Assembly: GCF_009763245.1 (NCBI RefSeq) | Contig: NZ_WKJZ01000001.1 | Location: 758,355 to 822,354 of the forward strand | From: Pseudomonas xionganensis | Lineage (GTDB): Bacteria; Pseudomonadota; Gammaproteobacteria; Pseudomonadales; Pseudomonadaceae | Length of the DNA stretch: 64,000 nucleotides | Reading direction: 5' to 3' | Program-made: the position numbers and the translations under genes | Notes under the pieces: generated by a model | Told to the model about the DNA's origin: nothing | Seen by the model: only the letters and a program-made list of their open reading frames with translations | Databases searched by the model: none | Part shown: positions 1-7,737 of the stretch, one piece after another | Position numbering within the stretch: position 1 is the stretch's first letter | Layout of the letters: each line of letters starts with the position of its first letter

Positions 1-1
1 G

Positions 2-616
2 GTAATCGAGGCGCGTGGGGTTACCCAATACGGTGTTCAAAGCCAGTTCGCCATGGGCGTGGGGTTTCACCATACGCCAAGCGGCCAGGATTACACACTG
101 GAGTTCGCCACTGGCGGCCTGGGCATGGCCATTGGCAACTGGGAAGCCATTCGCGCCTATATGGATCACGAGATTCATAGCCTCAAGGACATTCAGGATA
201 CCTTCGACTTGCAAGGCCCGGACGACCCACCCCATGAGGGCCTGCACACCTTCTACAGCGCCAGAGAGCGCATGCGCCGTCGCTACCGCGAAGGCGAGGT
301 CGGCAAGTGGTATGTGCTTGGTTGGTATCTCTATCACCTATGCACCTTGTGGACTCTACCTTTCCACCTCACCGAGTGGGACATAGGCCGGGTCAAGCGA
401 ATGCACCAACGTAATGTTCCCGAAGCCATGCGCGCTTGGTCAGAGCCTCTGCCCCCCGAACAATGGGCCAAGCCCAGTGACGAACTGCTCAGGCAACGCG
501 AACTGCTGGCAAACCTGCGCCAACGTCATCCCCAAAGCTCGATATTCCATTTGATGGCAGAGGTGGTGCGTAGGGCTTCAAGCGACAGGAAGCAGGCCGG
601 TGCCGTAAGCCGCTAA
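2..616 (+). CDS. C-terminal part of an uncharacterised membrane protein (5' end outside window)
   Basis: The reading frame is open from base 2, so the true start lies upstream and only the last 204 residues are seen. The visible part has a conserved-looking stretch with WEAIRAYMDHE, then an arginine-rich segment, one hydrophobic aromatic segment (around WYLYHLCTLWTLPFHL, probably membrane-associated), and a polar tail. The layout (W-E-x-I-R-x-Y-M, then a hydrophobic helix followed by a Pro-rich tail) reminds me of DUF6708 proteins, which often sit near type VI secretion genes. That match is from memory and is weak. No secretion genes are visible in the window. The function is unknown. Confidence 0.6.
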   Translation, partial: VIEARGVTQYGVQSQFAMGVGFHHTPSGQDYTLEFATGGLGMAIGNWEAIRAYMDHEIHSLKDIQDTFDLQGPDDPPHEGLHTFYSARERMRRRYREGEVGKWYVLGWYLYHLCTLWTLPFHLTEWDIGRVKRMHQRNVPEAMRAWSEPLPPEQWAKPSDELLRQRELLANLRQRHPQSSIFHLMAEVVRRASSDRKQAGAVSR

Positions 617-1066
617 TCTCAGCCCTCCATCTCTCCCGGCCTGGGTAAACCACACAAGGCCGGGGATAGTCAGGGCTCTGCAGGCGGGTGGGTAAGCTAT
701 CTGGCACCACTGCCAAGCCCTACAGGTCAGGCTGCAAATGACTTGATGAATATCATCTGGCTTAGAGAGCAGATGCTGTTGGATAGCGCTAGCTTTCCAA
801 GGCTCAGGGTGGATGTGAATCGCCGTAGTGGGGCAGCTCAACCATCAACTTTCGCCCCGAAGTGTAACGCTTTTGGCTAGTTGCTTTGACCCATACTGCG
901 CCGCATTAACAAAAACGAATAACTGCATCTGCGAAGAAGCTTTAAAGGTGAAACCGGCGTCCTGATGCTCATTCCTCCGCAGTTACCGATATAGACCCAG
1001 ATCAATGCGCCCGCCCGGGCGCGTCTTTAGAATCGCGACCCCCTTGGATTGCCGAGCTCGCGGTTT
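617..1066. other. Intergenic region, no gene seen
   Basis: About 450 bases without a convincing gene. Short reading frames on the minus strand (489-716 and 578-841) have no ribosome binding site and no family resemblance. The segment has lower GC around 880-960. Near its right end it holds an ANR/FNR-like inverted repeat (992-1005) and a GC-rich palindrome (CGCCCGCCCGGGCGCG, around 1008-1023). These probably form the control region of the downstream trhP gene. Confidence 0.5.
992..1005. promoter_or_regulatory. ANR/FNR-like box upstream of trhP
   Basis: TAGAC-CCAG-ATCAA matches the ANR/FNR consensus TTGAT-N4-ATCAA at 8 of 10 positions; the right half-site is perfect. It lies about 62 bases before the trhP start codon. 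An anaerobic activator here would make sense because TrhP is the oxygen-independent route to the same tRNA modification. The left half-site is degenerate, so this is only a candidate. Confidence 0.3.
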
Positions 1067-2383
1067 ATGGCCATTTCCCCTCGTTACCCCGAATTGCTGT
1101 CGCCTGCAGGCACCCTGAAGAATATGCGCTACGCCTTCGCCTACGGTGCCGATGCGGTGTATGCCGGGCAGCCGCGTTACAGCCTGCGGGTGCGCAACAA
1201 CGAGTTCGACCACGCCAACCTGGCCCTGGGTATTGCCGAGGCCCATGCCCAAGGCAAGCAGTTCTATGTGGTGGTCAATATCGCGCCGCATAACGCCAAG
1301 TTAAAGACCTTCTTGAAGGATCTCGAGCCGGTGATTGCGATGGGACCGGATGCGCTGATCATGTCCGACCCCGGCTTGATCATGCTGGTGCGCGAGCACT
1401 TCCCGCAGATGCCTATCCATCTGTCGGTGCAGGCCAATGCGGTGAACTGGGCCAGCGTGCAGTTCTGGCAGCAGCAGGGCCTGTCCCGGGTGATCCTGTC
1501 GCGCGAATTATCGCTGGAAGAGATCGAGGAGATTCGCCAGCAAGTGCCGGGCATGGAGCTGGAGGTGTTCGTGCATGGCGCGCTGTGCATGGCCTATTCC
1601 GGGCGCTGCCTGCTGTCGGGCTATATCAACAAGCGCGACCCCAATCAGGGCACCTGCACCAATGCCTGCCGCTGGGAATACAAGGCCGAGCCGGCCGCCG
1701 AGAACGAGCTGGGCGATATCGTGCGCATGGTCGAACCGACCCTGGGTGTAGGTGCGCCCACCGATCAGGTGTTTCTGCTGGAAGACAGCACCCGTCCCGG
1801 CGAGCAGATGGCCGCCTATGAGGATGAGCACGGCACCTACATCATGAACTCCAAGGACCTGCGCGCGGTGCAGCATGTCGAGCGTCTGGTGCGCATGGGT
1901 GTGCATTCGCTGAAGATCGAGGGGCGCACCAAGAGTCACTTCTATGTGGCGCGCACCGCCCAGGTCTATCGCCGCGCCATCGATGACGCCCTGGCCGGCA
2001 AGCCCTTCGACCGCAGCCTGCTGGCGGGGCTGGAGTCCCTGGCCCATCGCGGTTACACCGAGGGCTTTCTGCGCCGCCATGTGCATGACGAATACCAGAA
2101 CTACGAGCGCGGCAGCTCGGTCTCGGAACAGCAGCAGTTTGTCGGTGAGCTGACCGGCGAGCGCCGTGGCGAGCTGGCCGAGGTGCGGGTCAAGAACCGC
2201 TTTGCCCTGGGTGATGGCCTGGAGCTGATGACGCCCCAGGGCAATCTGCGCTTTAGCCTGGAGCAGCTGGAAAACCGCCAGGGCCAGGCCGTGTCGGTCG
2301 CCCCGGGCGATGGTCATGTGCTGTACCTGCCGTTGCCGGCCGAGGTGCAGCTGGACCACGGCCTGTTGATGCGCGATTTGTAG
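1067..2383 (+). CDS. trhP: tRNA 5-hydroxyuridine modification protein TrhP (YegQ), U32 family
   Basis: A 438-residue protein nearly identical in pattern to E. coli YegQ/TrhP: it opens with PELLSPAGTLKNMRYAFAYG and carries the U32 signature (HGALCMAYSGRCLLS) with cysteines near residues 173 and 180, followed by a CTNAC pair. In this family the conserved cysteines bind an Fe-S cluster, and the protein makes 5-hydroxyuridine at the tRNA wobble position using prephenate as hydroxyl source. The start is the ATG at 1067, which matches the family N-terminus. A TTG at 1049 in frame would add six unconserved residues. It is transcribed alone, with a palindromic repeat behind it. Confidence 0.95.
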   Translation: MAISPRYPELLSPAGTLKNMRYAFAYGADAVYAGQPRYSLRVRNNEFDHANLALGIAEAHAQGKQFYVVVNIAPHNAKLKTFLKDLEPVIAMGPDALIMSDPGLIMLVREHFPQMPIHLSVQANAVNWASVQFWQQQGLSRVILSRELSLEEIEEIRQQVPGMELEVFVHGALCMAYSGRCLLSGYINKRDPNQGTCTNACRWEYKAEPAAENELGDIVRMVEPTLGVGAPTDQVFLLEDSTRPGEQMAAYEDEHGTYIMNSKDLRAVQHVERLVRMGVHSLKIEGRTKSHFYVARTAQVYRRAIDDALAGKPFDRSLLAGLESLAHRGYTEGFLRRHVHDEYQNYERGSSVSEQQQFVGELTGERRGELAEVRVKNRFALGDGLELMTPQGNLRFSLEQLENRQGQAVSVAPGDGHVLYLPLPAEVQLDHGLLMRDL

Positions 2384-2416
2384 GGCTGCTGGCGGCAAGC
2401 AGAACTAATGATGCTG

Positions 2417-2499
2417 CGTAGGGTGGATGACGCTCTTTTCATCCACCGCAGGGCTGCGTCGCAATCCTGGTGGATGGGTAAAGCGTCATCCACCCTACG
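2417..2499. repeat. Palindromic repeat, GTAGGGTGGATGACGC family
   Basis: An 83-base inverted repeat. The outer arms, 2417-2434 and 2482-2499, are an exact 18-base reverse complement (CGTAGGGTGGATGACGCT). Inner arms (CATCCACC near 2440 and GGTGGATG near 2469) can pair too. It lies between the convergent trhP and the exonuclease gene and could end transcription from both sides. Related sequences occur at 16021-16072 and 51339-51370. Confidence 0.8.
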
Positions 2500-2516
2500 A
2501 GGTGGTGGCTGAGGAA

Positions 2517-3221
2517 CTACATCGAATAGGCGCGCTGGCGGCGGCGGCTGTTGAGGGCCTGGAGCAGGGCCGGGAGGCTGTCCAGCTGCTGCTGGCGGGC
2601 CTTGCTCAGCAGGATCAGGGCCAGTTCGGCGGTGGCCAGGGCATCGGCGCTGGCGTGGTGGCGTTCCTGCACCTGCAGGCCGAAATGCGCGGTCCAGTCA
2701 TCCAGGCCGGCGAGGCCCGGTTTGGCCTGGGGGCAGATCAGGGGGGCGATCTCGGCCACATCGAGGAAGGCATGACGCAGGCGGTAGCCCAGGCTCTGCT
2801 TGAGGGCGCGGGCCAGCATGCGCTGGTCGAACTCGGCGTGGAAGGCCAGCAAAGGGCTGTCGCCCACGAACTCCATAAAGTCCAGCAGGGCTTCGGCCGG
2901 TTCCACGCCGTTGGCGATCTGGCTGGGGGCGATGCCGTGGATCAGGGTGCTGGCGCTGGCCTGGTGACCGTCGCGCTGCAGGGTGCATTCGAACTGCTGA
3001 CTCAGATCGATGGCGCCATTGTCGATTACCACCGCGCCAATCGACAGCACCTGATCGCGGCGCATGTTCAGCCCGCTGGTTTCCAGATCCAGCACCACGA
3101 AGCGCTGCTGGCGCAGGCTGCGTTCATCCAGTTCGGCCGGCTCGCGCAGCGCACGCAGGCGTTCCAGCTGATTGTGGGTCAGGGCCGGGCCACGGCCACT
3201 GAACCAGGTGAACTTGCTCAT
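2517..3221 (-). CDS. DnaQ-like 3'-5' exonuclease (DEDDh)
   Basis: 234 residues. The DEDDh exonuclease motifs are intact: DLETSG (Asp45, Glu47), HAEFD (Asp132), and HHASAD (His188, Asp193). It has no PHP or polymerase region, so it is a stand-alone exonuclease of the epsilon/RNase T superfamily that would degrade single-stranded DNA or RNA ends. Its ATG overlaps the stop codon of the upstream cNMP/CBS/DUF294 gene by four bases (ATGA), so the two are translationally coupled. This gene pair is a recurring Pseudomonas arrangement (I recall PA3232-PA3233). The true substrate is not known. Confidence 0.88.
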   Translation of the reverse strand: MSKFTWFSGRGPALTHNQLERLRALREPAELDERSLRQQRFVVLDLETSGLNMRRDQVLSIGAVVIDNGAIDLSQQFECTLQRDGHQASASTLIHGIAPSQIANGVEPAEALLDFMEFVGDSPLLAFHAEFDQRMLARALKQSLGYRLRHAFLDVAEIAPLICPQAKPGLAGLDDWTAHFGLQVQERHHASADALATAELALILLSKARQQQLDSLPALLQALNSRRRQRAYSM

Positions 3222-5149
3222 AGCTGATACCTCACGGCCAGGCTGCTCTGCAGCCGCTGCGCCTGGCGGAAGGACTCGCGCAGGATGCGCTGGTCCAGGT
3301 GGTTGAGGTGGTCGGGGTCGACCCGATTGGAGTAGGGCAGGCCATCACGGGCCTGCAGCTGGTGCTGCTGCAGACGGGCCTGCTGAATGTAGTGGTAGGC
3401 CTCTTCGTAGGCGGCGCCGTCCAGGGGCTCGATCACCCCCAGCTGACTCAGGGCGTGCAGGCGTTCCTGGGTGTTGCAGGCTGTCACGCCGTGGGCCAGG
3501 GCCAGCAGGCGCGCACCGTCGACGAAGGGCGTCAGGCCCTGCACCTTGAGGTCCAGGGTGTGTTTCTCGGCGCCCTTGCGGGCCACCACGAAGTCGCGGA
3601 ACAGGCCCAGGGGCGGGCGCTGGAGCAGGGCGTTTTCGGCCAGCATACGCTGGAACAGGATATTGCCGGCCACGTCGCTGAGCAGCGCCTGGCGCAGCTG
3701 CTCGCAACCCTGGGGGTCGCCCCAGACCGCGCGCAGGTCGAAGTAGATGCAGGAGCTGAGCAGGTTTTCCGGGGTGGCGGCATGGATAAACTGGTTGAAG
3801 CGCTTGGCCCATTCCAGGCGCGACAGACACAGCTCGGGATTGCCGGCCATGATATTGCCCTTGCACAGGGTAAAGCCGCACTGCGCCAGGCGCTGGTTGA
3901 TCTCCACGGCCAGGGGCAGCAGGCGCGCGCGAATGGCTGCGGCCTCGGCGGCGTCCTGGGCCTCGAACAGAATGCCGTTGTCCTGATCGGTGTGCAGGGT
4001 CTGCTCGCTGCGCCCTTCGCTGCCGAACACCAGCCAGGTAAAGGGGATGCCCGGGTCGCCCATGTCCTCCAGGGTCAGCTCGATCACCCGGCACACGGTG
4101 TGGTCGTTGAGCAGGGTGATCAGCTGGGTGATCTGGGTCGAGCTGGCGCCGTGGGCCAGCATGCTGTCGACCAGCTGGCGTACCTCGCTGCGCAGCGCGG
4201 CCAGGGTCTCGACCCGGCCGGCGTGGCGAATGGTGCGGGCCAGGTGGACCAGGTCGACACGCTGCAGGCTGAACAGGTCGCGCTCGGAAATCACCCCGCA
4301 CAGCTGATCGTTTTCCACCAGGCAGACGTGGGCGATATGCCGCTCGGTCATGGCCATGGCCGCATCGAAGGCGCTGGCATCCGGCGGCAGATGGAAGGGC
4401 TGCGGGGTCATCAGCTGGTTGATCGGCTGGCTGAGGTCGACGCCATCGGCCACCACCCGGCGCAGGTCGCGCAGGGTAAAGATGCCCAGGGGTTTGTTGG
4501 CCGGATCGACCACCACGATGCTGCCCACCTGCTGTTCGTGCATCAGGCGTACGGCCTCGCGCAGCGGCATTTCCGGTGAGCAGCCGATGGGCTGACGCAT
4601 GGCCAGCTGACCCAGGCGGGTGTCCAGGGAGTACTGGGCGCCCAGGGTTTCCACCGCGCGCATCTGCACCTGCTGGTTGACCTGATCGAGCAGGCTGCTA
4701 ACCCCACGCAAAGCAAAGTCGCGCAGCGGGTTGGACAGGGCGAACAGCTTGACGAAGGCAGCCTTGGCCAGCAGCAGGCAGAAGGTGTCCTCGGCGGCCA
4801 GGTGGGCGGTACGGGTGGCGCGCTCGCCGATCAGCGCGGCCAGGGGGAAGCATTCACCGGTGGCGATCTCGAAGGTGGTCTCGGTGCCGCGTTTGGCCGT
4901 GTGCGGGCGCTCGCCGTGCACCCGGCCCTGCTTGACGATATAGAAGTGCTCCACCACGCCATCGCTAGGCTGGATGATGGTTTCGCCCTCGCCGTAGAAG
5001 CGCAGCTGGCAGTTCTCCACCAGATAGGCCAGGTGCGCGGTGTCCATCTGGTTGAATGGCGGGAATTTCTGCAGGAACGCCATGGTGCCGTGGATGTTCT
5101 GCAACACCGCGGTCTTGCCGGCTTGGGCGATGGCGTCGGCTGAGCTCAT
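3218..5149 (-). CDS. cNMP-binding / CBS / DUF294 nucleotidyltransferase-like protein
   Basis: 643 residues from the ATG at 5147-5149 (MSSADAIAQ). Domains in order: a cyclic-nucleotide-binding-like domain (about 30-140), a CBS pair (about 170-290), a DUF294 nucleotidyltransferase domain with GSEGRSEQTLHTDQDN near 373-388, and a DUF294 C-terminal domain to the end. The GSxGR and DQDN motifs resemble those of GlnD-type nucleotidyltransferases, so it may add or remove a nucleotide on a partner in response to cNMP and adenine nucleotides. No substrate is known to me. The open frame continues far upstream to 6505, but that part is antisense to the binding-protein gene and has no domain match. Confidence 0.88.
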   Translation of the reverse strand: MSSADAIAQAGKTAVLQNIHGTMAFLQKFPPFNQMDTAHLAYLVENCQLRFYGEGETIIQPSDGVVEHFYIVKQGRVHGERPHTAKRGTETTFEIATGECFPLAALIGERATRTAHLAAEDTFCLLLAKAAFVKLFALSNPLRDFALRGVSSLLDQVNQQVQMRAVETLGAQYSLDTRLGQLAMRQPIGCSPEMPLREAVRLMHEQQVGSIVVVDPANKPLGIFTLRDLRRVVADGVDLSQPINQLMTPQPFHLPPDASAFDAAMAMTERHIAHVCLVENDQLCGVISERDLFSLQRVDLVHLARTIRHAGRVETLAALRSEVRQLVDSMLAHGASSTQITQLITLLNDHTVCRVIELTLEDMGDPGIPFTWLVFGSEGRSEQTLHTDQDNGILFEAQDAAEAAAIRARLLPLAVEINQRLAQCGFTLCKGNIMAGNPELCLSRLEWAKRFNQFIHAATPENLLSSCIYFDLRAVWGDPQGCEQLRQALLSDVAGNILFQRMLAENALLQRPPLGLFRDFVVARKGAEKHTLDLKVQGLTPFVDGARLLALAHGVTACNTQERLHALSQLGVIEPLDGAAYEEAYHYIQQARLQQHQLQARDGLPYSNRVDPDHLNHLDQRILRESFRQAQRLQSSLAVRYQL

Positions 5150-5311
5150 GGGCGGCCTCGGGAGTAAGGGGTATGAGGATCTTCGCGCCGCACAGTCAAG
5201 CCGGCCATTGGACATAAGTCTAGCTCCGCTCTGCGGCGCCCGGAGCGATGCGGGTCCGGCACGGGGGCAGCCCTCTGCTACAGTGGAAGTCACGGAGTGG
5301 GGGAGTGGTGC

Positions 5312-6991
5312 ATGCGTTTTCTGATTGGCCTGGCCTTGTATTGCAGTGCTGTGGCGCTGGCTGTGGAGCCCATGGAAGCGGCCCTTTCCGAGTTGCAGCC
5401 GAGCACCCTCAGTCGGGCCGAGCAGCAGGCCGAACTGCAGTGGTTTATCGAGGCGGCCAAGCCTCTGCGCGGCACCCAGGTGCGGGTGATCGCCGAGCAT
5501 ATTCCCACCCACTGGTACGAGGCCAATGTGCTGGCACCGCTGTTCAGCCAGCTGACCGGCATCCGCGTGATTCACGAGATCAGCGGCGAGGACGATGTGG
5601 TCAACAAGCTGCGCACCCAGCAGCAGACCGGGCTGCCGCTGTATGACGCCTATATCAGCGACAGCGATCTGCTCGGCCAGCACTTTCGCGACGATCAGGT
5701 GCTGATACTGTCCGACTTTATCGATGGGGAGGGCGCCGCGGTGACCCTGCCGAGCCTGGATCTGGCCGACTTTATCGGGTTGCCCTTTGTCACCGCCCCG
5801 GACGGCGAGCTGTACCAGTTGCCGGATCAGCAGTTCGCCAACCTCTACTGGTATCGCCAGGACTGGTTCGAACGCCCGGAATTGCGCCAGGCCTTCCGCC
5901 AGCGTTATGGCTATGAGCTGGATGTGCCGCAGAACTGGTCGGCTTATGAGGATATCGCGGCTTTCTTCAGCGAGCAGGTCAAGGAAATAGACGGGCAGCG
6001 GGTCTATGGCCATATGGACTATGGTGGCTTCGATCCTTCCCTGGGCTGGCGCCTGTCCGATGCCTGGCTGGGCATGGCCGGAGTCGCCGATCTGGGTCTG
6101 CCCAATGGCCTGCCGGTGGATGACTGGGGCATTCGCGTCGAAGCCTGCCAGCCGGCCGGTGCCAGCATGGCCCGTGGCGGCGCCCTGGACAGCCCGGCGG
6201 CGGTCTATGCCCTGCAGCGCTATATCGACTGGCTCAAGCGTTATGCGCCGCCCGAGGCGCAGCAGATGAGTTTCAACCAGGCTGGCAATGTCGCGGCGCA
6301 AGGCCATATCGCCCAGCAGATATTCTGGTACACCGCCTTTACCGCCGACTACACCCAGCCAGGCAGCGCCGTGGTGGACGAGCAGGGCCTGCCCAGGTGG
6401 CGGGTGGCGCCTTCGCCGCGCGGCGCCTATTGGCGCGAGGGGATGAAATCCGGTTATCAGGATGTGGGCGCCTGGACGCTGCTCAAATCCACCCCGCTCA
6501 AGCAACAGCAGGCCGCCTGGCTATATGCCCAGTTCGTCACCGCCAAAAGCGTATCGCTGCGCAAGACCCTGGTGGGGCTGACGCCAATCCGCCGTTCCGA
6601 CCTGGACTCCGCGCCCATGCTGGCGGCAGCGCCCAAGCTGGGCGGCCTGGTGGAGTTCTACCGCAGCCCGGCGGCGCGGCGCTGGACGCCGACCGGGGCC
6701 AATGTGCCGGACTACAGCGGCATGGCCAATCTCTGGTGGCGCCAGTTGCACCCGGCGGTCAGCGGTGAGCTGAGTGCGACTCAGGCCCTACAGAACCTGG
6801 CTCGCGCCTTCGACCGATACTTGCTGGCGGCCGGTCAGCGTCAGCGGCATGCCTGCGCCCCCAGGCTCAATCCCGAGCAGGGCGCGCTGTTCTGGTTGCA
6901 GCAACCCGGTGCGCCCTGGCCAGCCCTGGGGAACGAACGCCCGGCGGGGCAGACGCTGCCCTACACGGAGGCGCTGCATGCCTGGGATTAA
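5312..6991 (+). CDS. ABC transporter substrate-binding protein, family 1
   Basis: 559 residues from ATG 5312, preceded by GGGGGAG at a proper distance. An in-frame GTG at 5297 would spoil the signal peptide. The N-terminus (MRFLIGLALYCSAVALA) is a classic Sec signal. The body fits large extracellular solute-binding proteins of the sugar/glycerol type, with PDGELYQLP and an FWYTAFTADY region. No permease or ATPase gene is next to it. Its 3' end overlaps the following periplasmic protein gene by 14 bases. The ligand cannot be told from the sequence. Confidence 0.82.
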   Translation: MRFLIGLALYCSAVALAVEPMEAALSELQPSTLSRAEQQAELQWFIEAAKPLRGTQVRVIAEHIPTHWYEANVLAPLFSQLTGIRVIHEISGEDDVVNKLRTQQQTGLPLYDAYISDSDLLGQHFRDDQVLILSDFIDGEGAAVTLPSLDLADFIGLPFVTAPDGELYQLPDQQFANLYWYRQDWFERPELRQAFRQRYGYELDVPQNWSAYEDIAAFFSEQVKEIDGQRVYGHMDYGGFDPSLGWRLSDAWLGMAGVADLGLPNGLPVDDWGIRVEACQPAGASMARGGALDSPAAVYALQRYIDWLKRYAPPEAQQMSFNQAGNVAAQGHIAQQIFWYTAFTADYTQPGSAVVDEQGLPRWRVAPSPRGAYWREGMKSGYQDVGAWTLLKSTPLKQQQAAWLYAQFVTAKSVSLRKTLVGLTPIRRSDLDSAPMLAAAPKLGGLVEFYRSPAARRWTPTGANVPDYSGMANLWWRQLHPAVSGELSATQALQNLARAFDRYLLAAGQRQRHACAPRLNPEQGALFWLQQPGAPWPALGNERPAGQTLPYTEALHAWD

Positions 6992-7694
6992 GTCGTTGTT
7001 CGGCCTCGTTCTGCTGCTGTGCGGCCTGCCGTTGCAGGCCGAGGTGCGGCTGTATGCCTGGGAGCGACCGCCGCGGGTGCAGCTGAGTGAAAGCGGTGAG
7101 GCGAGGGGCCTGGTGCCCGAGCTGGTGGCGGAGCTGTTTCGTCGCGCGGGTGCGTCCTATCAACTGAGTTTCTTGCCACTGCAACGGGCCATGCGCCAGG
7201 TGCAGCGGGAGCCGGGCAGTTGTGTGCTGCTGGTGGAGCGGCGTCAGGAGCGCGACCCTTACTACAGCTGGATCGGCCCCTTGCTGATCTCCCGTCTGGG
7301 CCTCTATGCCCGCGCCGGCGATGACCTGCAGCTGGCCAGTCTGGAGCAGGCCCGCGGCTTGAGTATTCTCAGTCATCAGGGTTCCGGTGCCGGCGAATAC
7401 CTCAGCAGTGTCGGCTTGCAGGTGATCAACTCGAACAAGGAAGCTCTCAACCTGAGCATGCTGCAGCGTGGTCGGGCACGTCTGTGGGCCACCAGTGCCA
7501 CGGTGGTCAGCAGTTTTAATGGCCGCGAACCGCCGCGGGAGGTGCTGCCCTTTCTCACCCTGATGGAGGAAATTGCCTGCCACCCGCAGTTCGATCCGCA
7601 GTTGCAACAGCGCCTGCAGGCCGCCCTGCATCAACTCTATGCAGAGGACTGGGTTGCCGCCCTGTATGCCCGCCATGGTTTGACCCAGGAATAA
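6978..7694 (+). CDS. Periplasmic amino-acid-type substrate-binding protein (SBP_bac_3-like)
   Basis: 238 residues. ATG 6978 follows a strong ACGGAGG site and overlaps the end of the upstream binding-protein gene by 14 bases. A signal peptide (SLFGLVLLLCGLPLQA) is followed by VRLYAWERPP and GLVPELVAELFRRAGASY, the usual opening of family 3 solute-binding folds. The pattern GLSILSHQGSG also fits. At this size with no transporter partner, it could be a ligand sensor or an orphan receptor for a distant permease. A terminator hairpin follows directly. Confidence 0.78.
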   Translation: MPGIKSLFGLVLLLCGLPLQAEVRLYAWERPPRVQLSESGEARGLVPELVAELFRRAGASYQLSFLPLQRAMRQVQREPGSCVLLVERRQERDPYYSWIGPLLISRLGLYARAGDDLQLASLEQARGLSILSHQGSGAGEYLSSVGLQVINSNKEALNLSMLQRGRARLWATSATVVSSFNGREPPREVLPFLTLMEEIACHPQFDPQLQQRLQAALHQLYAEDWVAALYARHGLTQE

Positions 7695-7724
7695 AAAAAC
7701 CGCCCCGGAGGGCGGTTCTCTTTG
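7693..7724. terminator. Bidirectional terminator between the binding-protein gene and glcB
   Basis: Hairpin ACCGCCC-cgga-GGGCGGT (7699-7705 with 7710-7716). An A-run (7693-7699) precedes it, giving a U-tract for the minus-strand glcB transcript, and a T-rich stretch follows on the plus strand. It serves two convergent genes. Confidence 0.85.
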
Positions 7725-7737
7725 CTGCAGTCGCGGA

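Noticed and set aside
578..841. An 87-residue minus-strand frame upstream of trhP
   Set aside because: Partly antisense to the first gene, no ribosome site, no family resemblance.
5150..6505. N-terminal extension of the cNMP/CBS/DUF294 frame
   Set aside because: It is antisense to the substrate-binding protein gene; the cNMP-binding domain begins only after the ATG at 5149.
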